From AC-9 sp051984395 (GTDB lineage: Bacteria > Actinomycetota > Acidimicrobiia > Acidimicrobiales > AC-9): a stretch of DNA of 12,481 nucleotides. The position numbers were made by a program, and so were the translations under genes. Shown here piece by piece: positions 5,900-11,439 of the stretch (position 1 is the first letter of the stretch; the number at the start of each line of letters is the position of its first letter). The stretch is from positions 1 to 12,481 of the forward strand of contig JBPYEZ010000071.1 in the NCBI GenBank assembly GCA_051984395.1, in the 5' to 3' direction. A model generated the notes under the pieces. It searched no databases. It was not told where the DNA came from and saw only the letters and a list, made by a program, of their open reading frames with translations.

Positions 5900-6489
5900 A
5901 CGGCCCGGACACCGACGGCCGCTTTCCTGCCAGCCTCCAGGACGAAGCCAACCTGGGACGGGTGGTGGTGGCCGAGGACGTGCTGACCGCTCGCGTGCAG
6001 GCGCTGGGACGCCAGATCACCGACGACTACGCCGATCGTCCTCCGCTGCTCGTGGGCGTCCTCAAAGGTGCCTTCGTCTTCATGAGCGACCTGGCCCGGG
6101 CTATCCGGTTGCCGGTCGAGTTCGACTTCATGGCGGTGGCCTCGTACGGAAGTGCCACCAAGACCAGCGGCGTCGTGCGCATCGTGAAGGACCTCGACCT
6201 CGATCTCTCCGATCGGCACGTCCTCGTGGTGGAGGACATCGTCGACAGCGGTCTGACGCTGTCGTACCTGCGCCGCAACCTGCTGGCGCGGGGACCGGCG
6301 AGCCTCGAGGTATGTGCCCTGCTGGTGAAGGATGGCCTGCAGCGGACCGAGCTCGACCTGCGCTATGTCGGGTTTCGCATCCCCCCCGACTTCGTCGTCG
6401 GTTACGGGCTCGATGTCGGTGAGCGTTACCGCAACCTCCCGAGGGTCTGCGTCTACGTCGGCGACGACGTGCCGAGGCTCTCGCCATGA
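5896..6489 (+). CDS. hpt: Hypoxanthine (guanine) phosphoribosyltransferase
   Basis: A 197-residue purine-salvage enzyme that converts hypoxanthine or guanine plus PRPP to IMP or GMP in the cytoplasm. The PRPP-binding signature VVEDIVDSGLT is at residues 111-121. LLVGVLKGAFVFMSDLAR (51-68) and FMAVASYGSATKTSG (78-92) are the usual loop I and flexible active-site loop, and the C-terminal VGYGLDVGERYRNLP is the family's closing motif. GTG 5896 overlaps the tilS stop as GTGA and has TAGGGT 7 bases upstream, so this start is preferred to one 36 codons earlier. The gene ends in an ATGA overlap with folE. In many bacteria ftsH follows hpt; here it does not. Confidence 0.93.
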   Translation: MNGPDTDGRFPASLQDEANLGRVVVAEDVLTARVQALGRQITDDYADRPPLLVGVLKGAFVFMSDLARAIRLPVEFDFMAVASYGSATKTSGVVRIVKDLDLDLSDRHVLVVEDIVDSGLTLSYLRRNLLARGPASLEVCALLVKDGLQRTELDLRYVGFRIPPDFVVGYGLDVGERYRNLPRVCVYVGDDVPRLSP

Positions 6490-7055
6490 GCGTCGACCGC
6501 GGTCGCATCGAGAAGGCGGTGGCGGAGCTCCTCGAGGCGATCGGCGAGGACCCGGACCGGGATGGCCTGCGGGCGACACCAGAGCGGATCGCGGCCATGT
6601 ACGCCGAGCTGTTCTCCGGCATCCACGACGATCCCGAACGACACCTGACGGTGACGTTCGCGGCCGAGCACGACGAGATGGTGATGGTGAAGGACATCGC
6701 CTTCGCCTCGTTGTGCGAGCACCACATGGTGCCGTTCATCGGCAGGGCGGCGGTCGCCTACATCCCGAACGACGACGGCCGCATCACCGGGCTCTCCAAG
6801 ATCGCCCGCCTGGTCGAGGCCTACGCCCGACGGCTCCAGGTCCAGGAGCGGCTGACGAGCCAGGTCGCCGACACGCTCGAGCGCGGTCTGGCGCCGCGCG
6901 GCGTCCTGGTGGTCATGGAGGCCGAGCATCTGTGCATGTCGATGCGAGGTGTGAAGAAGCCCGGGGCTCTGACGGTGACCTCGGCGGTGCGGGGCCTGTT
7001 TCGCTCCGACGTCGCCACCCGGGCCGAGGCCATGCAGTTCATCCACGGCCGGTAG
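6486..7055 (+). CDS. folE: GTP cyclohydrolase I
   Basis: A 189-residue enzyme that converts GTP to 7,8-dihydroneopterin triphosphate, the first step of folate synthesis. The zinc ligands Cys77, His80 and Cys150 are present, and His79 matches the catalytic His (SLCEHHMVPFIG; EHLCMSMRG). GLSKIARLV (102-110) and the QERLTSQVAD segment belong to the GTP-binding core of the decameric T-fold. The length is typical for a type IA enzyme. ATG 6486 overlaps the hpt stop as ATGA, implying translation coupled to hpt. A 96-base gap with a fresh promoter follows, so folP and the rest of the folate genes can be transcribed separately. Confidence 0.96.
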   Translation: MSVDRGRIEKAVAELLEAIGEDPDRDGLRATPERIAAMYAELFSGIHDDPERHLTVTFAAEHDEMVMVKDIAFASLCEHHMVPFIGRAAVAYIPNDDGRITGLSKIARLVEAYARRLQVQERLTSQVADTLERGLAPRGVLVVMEAEHLCMSMRGVKKPGALTVTSAVRGLFRSDVATRAEAMQFIHGR

Positions 7056-7138
7056 GGGGGTCGAACCCGCCGCCGCGCCACGGGTCGGTCAGAGGCCCTC
7101 CAGCGGCCCCCGTTCCACCGCTCAGCAGGCGGAGAACC

Positions 7139-7144
7139 TACGCT
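7139..7144 (+). promoter_or_regulatory. Putative -10 element (TACGCT) for folP, leaderless
   Basis: TACGCT is followed by exactly 7 bases and the ATG of folP at 7152. No Shine-Dalgarno is seen (ACTCCC directly precedes ATG). This would start a folP-(pseudophosphatase)-folB-folK transcript. Confidence 0.55.
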
Positions 7145-7151
7145 AACTCCC

Positions 7152-7976
7152 ATGCGGCCGTTGGTGATGGGTGTGCTCAACGTGACGCCGGACTCCTTCT
7201 CCGACGGGGGTCAGTTCTTCTCCCACGAGGCTGCCGTAGCCCACGGTCTCGAGATGGCGGCCGAGGGCGCGGACATCGTGGACGTCGGCGGTGAGTCGAG
7301 CCGGCCAGGCGCCGAGCCCGTTGCCGAGCCCGAGGAGCTGCGGCGTGTGATCCCGGTCATCGAGGCGCTGTCGCCGCACGTACGGGTATCGATCGACACG
7401 ACCAAGGCACCGGTCGCGGAGGCGGCGGTGGGCGCCGGAGCCACCCTGGTCAACGACATCTCCGCCTCGCTGCACGAGGTGGCGGCGGCCACCGGCGTCG
7501 GCTGGGTGGCCATGCACATGCGAGGCACCCCGAGGACGATGCACCACGATCCCCGCTACGACGACGTCGTCGGCGAGGTCGTGGCATTCCTCGAGGAGCG
7601 GGCCGAGCGTGCGCGGGCGGCGGGGGTCCGCGAGGTATGGGTGGATCCGGGGATCGGCTTCGGCAAGACCGCCGAGCACAACCTGAGCCTGCTCCGCCAC
7701 CTCGGCCGGCTCGTCGCCGGCGGCCACCAGGTCCTGATCGGCACCAGCCGCAAGAGCTTTCTCGGCCGGCTGGTCGAGGCAGAGCCGAGCCCGCTTCCCA
7801 CCGAGGAACGACTGCCTGGGTCGCTCGCCACTGCGGTGTGGGCGATGGCGAACGGTGCCGGCATGGTGCGCGTCCACGACGTGGGTCCGACGCTCCAGGC
7901 GGCCAGGCTGGTGGGTGAGGACCCTGAGGCCGGAAGAGCCCCGGACACCGGCGACGTCCTCCTGGGGGAGGGGTGA
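7152..7976 (+). CDS. folP: Dihydropteroate synthase
   Basis: A 274-residue TIM-barrel enzyme that joins 6-hydroxymethyl-dihydropterin pyrophosphate to p-aminobenzoate to give dihydropteroate; it is the target of sulfonamides. The motifs in order are GVLNVTPDSFSDGG (7-20), DVGGESSRPGA (44-54, the pABA/sulfonamide loop), SIDTTKA (80-86), VNDIS (100-104), MHMRGTP (121-127), DPGIGFGKT (165-173) and GTSRKSFLG (197-205). The pABA loop looks ordinary, with no obvious resistance insertion. ATG 7152 starts directly at the first beta strand and has TACGCT 7 bases upstream. The stop overlaps the next gene as GTGA. Confidence 0.96.
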   Translation: MRPLVMGVLNVTPDSFSDGGQFFSHEAAVAHGLEMAAEGADIVDVGGESSRPGAEPVAEPEELRRVIPVIEALSPHVRVSIDTTKAPVAEAAVGAGATLVNDISASLHEVAAATGVGWVAMHMRGTPRTMHHDPRYDDVVGEVVAFLEERAERARAAGVREVWVDPGIGFGKTAEHNLSLLRHLGRLVAGGHQVLIGTSRKSFLGRLVEAEPSPLPTEERLPGSLATAVWAMANGAGMVRVHDVGPTLQAARLVGEDPEAGRAPDTGDVLLGEG

Positions 7977-8524
7977 AGGGCCGCTGGGCGGCCGGGATCG
8001 CCCCCCGCAACTTCTCCTGGGTGATCAGAGATCACCTGGCGGTGAGCGAGCGTCCCGGCGGCTACGCCCGCAACCACCGTCGCGTCCGGCGACAGGAGGA
8101 GATCATCTGGCTTCGGGAGCAGGGGTTCACCCTCGTGGTGTCGTTGCTCGGCTCTCCGCACAACCTCCATGCCTACGACGAGATGGACCTGCCCTGGGCC
8201 CATTTCCCCTTTGGTCCCACCGCCGAGCCCCGCCTCGTGCTTCCCGACCTCTTCGTGCACCTGCGCGATTGGCTGGCCCACGGCGAGCGGCTGCTGCTGC
8301 ACCAGGAGGAGCTCGGTGACCGGGTCATGGGTGTGATCGCGGGGTACCTCCGCTGGTCCGGCAAGGTGCCCTCGGGACCACAGTCCATCGCCGCCGTCGA
8401 GCGCATCGTGCGCCGCCAGATGGGTCCCTTGGGACGGCAGCTGGTGGCCATCTCACCGGAGCTCCACGCCGGCCCGGGAGGCCAGTCCGAGGGCACCGCC
8501 GGTGAGGCGGGTGACGCTCGCTGA
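7973..8524 (+). CDS. Dual-specificity-phosphatase-like protein lacking the catalytic Cys (pseudophosphatase)
   Basis: A 183-residue protein whose PRNFSWV opening (11-17) and overall order resemble small dual-specificity phosphatases of the DUSP23 type. Where those have the P-loop HC-x5-R, this protein has His110-Gln111-x5-Arg117 (HQEELGDR): the essential Cys is Gln. The loop that normally supplies the general-acid Asp reads HFPFGPTAEP, with no Asp. The fold seems kept (GFTLVVSLLG strand; GDRVMGVIAGYL helix after the loop), so I read it as a non-catalytic binding or regulatory protein rather than a decayed gene; codon use matches its neighbours. GTG 7973 overlaps the folP stop as GTGA, with GGAGG just upstream, and keeps the NFSWV motif intact. 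It lies between folP and folB, so its job may relate to folate or to operon control, but the function is unknown. Confidence 0.7.
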   Translation: MKGRWAAGIAPRNFSWVIRDHLAVSERPGGYARNHRRVRRQEEIIWLREQGFTLVVSLLGSPHNLHAYDEMDLPWAHFPFGPTAEPRLVLPDLFVHLRDWLAHGERLLLHQEELGDRVMGVIAGYLRWSGKVPSGPQSIAAVERIVRRQMGPLGRQLVAISPELHAGPGGQSEGTAGEAGDAR

Positions 8525-8888
8525 CCGCCCGGATCGGATCGAGATCCGGGCTCTCCGGCTGGTCGGCACGCACGGGCTGCTGCCCGAGGAGCAGAGCCGG
8601 GGCCAGCCCTTCGAGGTCGACCTCGACGTCCATGCCGATCTCGCCGCCGCTGGGCGTACCGACTCCATGGGGGACACGGTCGACTACGGCGAGGTCGTCG
8701 AGCGGGCCGCTGCGGTCGTCACGGGCCGCAGTTATCGCCTGCTGGAGGCCCTGGCCGAGGGCATCGCCGAGGCGGTGCTCGCCGACACCAGGGTGACCTC
8801 GGTGCGCGTCGGTGTTCGCAAGCTGCATCCGCCGCTGGCCGCCGATCTCGCCTCGGTCGGGGTGCGGATCACGCGGCCCCGCCCCTAG
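8502..8888 (+). CDS. folB: Dihydroneopterin aldolase
   Basis: A 128-residue T-fold enzyme that converts 7,8-dihydroneopterin to 6-hydroxymethyl-7,8-dihydropterin and glycolaldehyde. GTHGLLPEEQSRGQPFEVDL (22-41) contains the substrate-anchoring Glu. VDYGEVV (60-66) gives the conserved Tyr62, and VRKLHPPL (105-112) gives the catalytic Lys107. The start is not certain. GTG 8502 has GAGGG at 8-base spacing. GTG 8511 would also do and is closer to typical FolB length. Either way the gene overlaps the end of the pseudophosphatase gene by 14-23 bases. folK follows after only two bases. Confidence 0.92.
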   Translation: MRRVTLADRPDRIEIRALRLVGTHGLLPEEQSRGQPFEVDLDVHADLAAAGRTDSMGDTVDYGEVVERAAAVVTGRSYRLLEALAEGIAEAVLADTRVTSVRVGVRKLHPPLAADLASVGVRITRPRP

Positions 8889-8890
8889 GA

Positions 8891-9340
8891 GTGCGCGCCT
8901 TTCTCGGTCTCGGGTCCAACGTCGGGGACCGTCGCGCGGTCCTGCGACGGGCGGTCGCCTCGCTCCCCGACGTCGTGGCCGTCTCGCCGGTCTACGAGAC
9001 CGAGCCGGTCGGAGGGCCTCCAGGTCAGGGGCGCTTCCTCAACCTCGTCGTCGAGCTGTCCACCGAGCGCACGCCGCGGGCCCTTCTCGAGCTCGGGGCC
9101 CGTCTGGAGGCGGCAGCGGGAAGGGTCCGGGCCGAGCGGTGGGGTCCGCGGCCCCTCGACGTCGACGTCCTCCTGGTCGGAGACGAGAAGGTCGCCGAAC
9201 CCGACCTCGTCGTCCCCCATCCGCGTATGTGGGAGCGGCGCTTCGTGCTCGCTCCACTGGCCGATCTGGCCCCCGAGCTGGTGCCCGAGGGCTGGGAGAC
9301 GCGTGTTTCCGGCGAGGTCGACAGATTGGGTACGCTCTAG
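8891..9340 (+). CDS. folK: 2-amino-4-hydroxy-6-hydroxymethyldihydropteridine diphosphokinase (HPPK)
   Basis: A 149-residue kinase that transfers pyrophosphate from ATP to 6-hydroxymethyl-7,8-dihydropterin, the step just before FolP. FLGLGSNVGDR (4-14) is the N-terminal signature. RAERWGPRPLDVDVLL (80-95) has the Mg-binding Asp90 and Asp92 and the Arg/Trp residues that clamp ATP. HPRMWERRFVLAPLADLAPE (110-129) is the closing motif. GTG 8891 has AGGA directly before it, so the Shine-Dalgarno spacing is unusually tight; translation is probably coupled to folB two bases upstream. folB and folK are separate genes here, not fused. The last codons contain a TACGCT box that may serve the next gene. 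Confidence 0.94.
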   Translation: MRAFLGLGSNVGDRRAVLRRAVASLPDVVAVSPVYETEPVGGPPGQGRFLNLVVELSTERTPRALLELGARLEAAAGRVRAERWGPRPLDVDVLLVGDEKVAEPDLVVPHPRMWERRFVLAPLADLAPELVPEGWETRVSGEVDRLGTL

Positions 9341-9370
9341 CCACTGCACGAACGGCACCCTCCTGGAGGG
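9331..9370 (+). promoter_or_regulatory. Putative promoter and leader hairpin for the DUF2520-panC-panD genes
   Basis: TACGCT (9331-9336) overlaps the end of folK and is the same hexamer as before folP. Unlike the leaderless cases, the next start codon is 57 bases downstream, so there would be a leader of about 50 bases. The leader contains CCCTC-CTG-GAGGG (9358-9370), a hairpin that hides a GGAGGG sequence, while a second Shine-Dalgarno (GAGAGAGG, 9382-9389) serves the TTG at 9394. Confidence 0.35.
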
Positions 9371-9393
9371 GCTGGAACGTCGAGAGAGGTCGC

Positions 9394-10191
9394 TTGACCG
9401 CATTTCGCCTGATCGGCCCGGGTCGCGCCGGCCGGTCGCTCGCCACCGCCCTGTCGAATGCCGGCTGGGATCTCGCCGGCATGCTGGGCCGTCAGGACGA
9501 TCTGCGCCCCGCCGCCGGTGGCGTCGACGCCCTGGTGATCGCCACACCCGACCGTGCCATCGCCGCGGTGAGCGCCGCCGTCGACCCCTCGCCGACCACG
9601 GTGGTGCTCCACCTCGCCGGCTCGCTGGGGCTGGACGTGCTCGACCCCCATCCCCGTCGGGCTTCGGTCCATCCCCTCGTCACTCTCCCCGAGCCACGCG
9701 CGGGCGCGGCCCGTCTCGCCGCCGGAGGCTTCTTCGCCGTCGCCGGGGACCCACTGGCGCTCGACCTGGTGGCGGCGCTCGGCGGCCAGCCCCTGGCCGT
9801 GCCCGACGACGCCCGCACGACCTACCACGCCGCTGCGTGCGTGGCCGCCAACCACGTGGTCGCCCTGCTCGGTCAGGTCGAGCGGGTGGCGGCCAGCGCC
9901 GGGTTGCCGCTGGAGGCCTTCCTGGAGCTCGCTCGTGGCGCCGTCGACGACGTCGCCGCCGTCGGGCCGGCGCGTGCCCTCACCGGTCCCGTGGCCCGAG
10001 GCGATCGGGCCACGCTCGAGCGCCATCGCGCCGTGCTCGATCCCGCCGAGCGACCCGCCTACGACATCCTCGTCGAGCTGTCCCAGCGCCTGGCGGCCGG
10101 GCGCGCGGCAGAGGGACGCCCGCTGGCAGTCGAACCAGCGGGCGGCGGCAGTGGGGCGCCGCCCCCGGAAGGGCTGGCGGCATGCAGGTGA
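9394..10191 (+). CDS. Rossmann-fold DUF2520 oxidoreductase-like protein in the pantothenate cluster
   Basis: A 265-residue protein with an N-terminal dinucleotide-binding site (LIGPGRAGRSLATAL, with GxGxxG at 8-13) and the VIATPD strand end (48-53). The C-terminal helical DUF2520 domain is marked by YHAAACVAANHVVALL (143-158) and ALTGPVARGD (194-203). The fold resembles NADP-dependent and ketopantoate-reductase-like enzymes. The Mycobacterium gene in this place (Rv3603c) also precedes panC. An attractive but unproven idea is that it supplies the ketopantoate-reductase step (PanE), since no panE is seen here. The TTG start at 9394 is chosen for its GAGAGAGG Shine-Dalgarno at 4-base spacing and for the FRLIGPG first strand. 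It overlaps panC by 10 bases. The last ~25 residues are low-complexity (Gly/Pro/Ala). Confidence 0.82.
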   Translation: MTAFRLIGPGRAGRSLATALSNAGWDLAGMLGRQDDLRPAAGGVDALVIATPDRAIAAVSAAVDPSPTTVVLHLAGSLGLDVLDPHPRRASVHPLVTLPEPRAGAARLAAGGFFAVAGDPLALDLVAALGGQPLAVPDDARTTYHAAACVAANHVVALLGQVERVAASAGLPLEAFLELARGAVDDVAAVGPARALTGPVARGDRATLERHRAVLDPAERPAYDILVELSQRLAAGRAAEGRPLAVEPAGGGSGAPPPEGLAACR

Positions 10192-11030
10192 TCGAGACGC
10201 TCGAGGAGCTGAGCCGGACGCTCGAGAAGGAGCGGGCCACCGGTCGCCAGGTGGGCCTGGTCCCCACCATGGGCGCACTGCACGCCGGCCATCTGGCGCT
10301 GGTCGCCCGGGCCCGGGCGGAATGCGACACCGTGGTGCCGACCATCTTCGTGAACCCGCTCCAGTTCGATGCCCGCGAGGACCTTCTCAGCTACCCGCGA
10401 GACCACGCCAGAGACCTCGAGCTCGCTCGGCGGAGCGGCGCGGACCACGTGTTTCTGCCGGCGGAGCAGGAGATGTACCCCGGTCCCGTGTTGACGTCGG
10501 TGCGGGTGTCGGCATTGACAGAAGGTTTCGAGGGGGCCTCCCGCGCCGGGCACTTCGAAGGCGTGGCGACGGTCGTGACCAAGCTGTTCGCCGCCGTGGG
10601 GCGGTGCCGCTCGTACTTCGGCGAGAAGGACTACCAGCAGCTGCTCGTCGTGCGCCGGCTGGCCGCCGACCTTTCCTTCCCGGTGGAGGTCATCGGCTGC
10701 GAGACGGTGAGGGAGCGCGACGGCCTGGCCCTCTCGAGCCGCAACGCCCGGCTCACTCTGGAGCAGCGGGCAGCCGCGCCCGTGCTGTACCGCGCCCTGC
10801 AGGCCGGCCGCGGCGCCGTCGACGCGGGCGAGCGGATGTCGGAGCGGGTCGCAGCGGCGATGGAAGCAGTCGTCACCGCCGAACCGCTCGCCCAGCTCGA
10901 CTACGCCGCCGCGGTCGATGCCGACGACCTGACCGTGCCCGCGACGCTGGCGGGCGACGTGCGCCTGCTGGTCGCCGCCCACTTCGGCTCGACACGTCTG
11001 ATCGACAACCTCGGAGCGCGGACGCCATGA
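10182..11030 (+). CDS. panC: Pantothenate synthetase (pantoate-beta-alanine ligase)
   Basis: A 282-residue ATP-dependent ligase that joins pantoate to beta-alanine to give pantothenate. The motifs are PTMGALHAGH (28-37, the HIGH-like ATP site), IFVNPLQF (55-62), GHFEGVATVVTKLF (123-136), FGEKDYQQL (146-154) and LALSSRN (182-188, the KMSKS-like loop). ATG 10182 is the usual start, ten bases inside the end of the preceding gene. Its product uses the beta-alanine made by PanD, encoded next. panB, needed for ketopantoate, is not in the window. Confidence 0.96.
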   Translation: MQVIETLEELSRTLEKERATGRQVGLVPTMGALHAGHLALVARARAECDTVVPTIFVNPLQFDAREDLLSYPRDHARDLELARRSGADHVFLPAEQEMYPGPVLTSVRVSALTEGFEGASRAGHFEGVATVVTKLFAAVGRCRSYFGEKDYQQLLVVRRLAADLSFPVEVIGCETVRERDGLALSSRNARLTLEQRAAAPVLYRALQAGRGAVDAGERMSERVAAAMEAVVTAEPLAQLDYAAAVDADDLTVPATLAGDVRLLVAAHFGSTRLIDNLGARTP

Positions 11031-11067
11031 GCGCACTCCCGCGCCCGACCCTCCTGAAAGGCAAGCG

Positions 11068-11439
11068 ATGCGACGCCGCATGATGAAGTCCAAGATCCAT
11101 CGGGCCACGGTGACTGGAGCCGAGCTCGACTACGTTGGCTCGATCAGCCTCGACACCCGCCTCATGGAGCTGGCCGACATCCGAGAGCACGAGCAGGTCG
11201 CCGTGCTCGACATCGACAACGGCGCCCGGTTCGAGACGTACGCCATCGCCGGCCGGGAGGGTGAGGTCTGTCTCAACGGGGCCGCCGCCCGCCTCGTACA
11301 GCCGGGTGACAAGGTGATCATCCTCACCTACGCCGACTACGAGGACTCCGAGCTCGTCGGGTTCGAACCACGGGTCGTCCACGTCGACGCCGGCAACCGG
11401 ATGTTCGAGCCCGTCGGGCTCCAGCCCGCTCCGCGGTAG
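11068..11439 (+). CDS. panD: Aspartate 1-decarboxylase (pyruvoyl-dependent, self-processing)
   Basis: A 123-residue proenzyme that decarboxylates L-aspartate to beta-alanine for pantothenate. DYVGSISLD has Gly24-Ser25, the self-cleavage site that yields the pyruvoyl group on Ser25. Lys9 (SKIHRATVT), Tyr58 and the NGAA stretch (70-73) are other family features. ATG 11068 has GAAAGG at 6-base spacing, and the protein then aligns residue for residue with the start of Mycobacterium PanD (MLRTMLKSK); ATGs at 11080 and 11083 are the internal Met-Met. The C-terminal tail is shorter than in Mycobacterium, which matters because that tail is where pyrazinoic-acid resistance changes occur there. The gene shares one base with nadB (TAGTG). 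Confidence 0.96.
   Translation: MRRRMMKSKIHRATVTGAELDYVGSISLDTRLMELADIREHEQVAVLDIDNGARFETYAIAGREGEVCLNGAAARLVQPGDKVIILTYADYEDSELVGFEPRVVHVDAGNRMFEPVGLQPAPR

Noticed and set aside
7058..7068. tRNA T-loop-like GGGTCGAACCC after folE
   Set aside because: No acceptor, anticodon or D arms can be built around it. It is only a 4-bp stem in a 96-base gap.
8812..9393. N-terminal extension of the DUF2520 frame back across folB and folK
   Set aside because: The extension is Arg/Pro-rich shadow sequence over two clear genes. The Rossmann fold begins right after TTG 9394, which has a Shine-Dalgarno sequence.
9303..10181. Extension of the panC frame upstream across the DUF2520 gene
   Set aside because: It is Arg-rich shadow translation. 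PanC proteins begin where ATG 10182 does.
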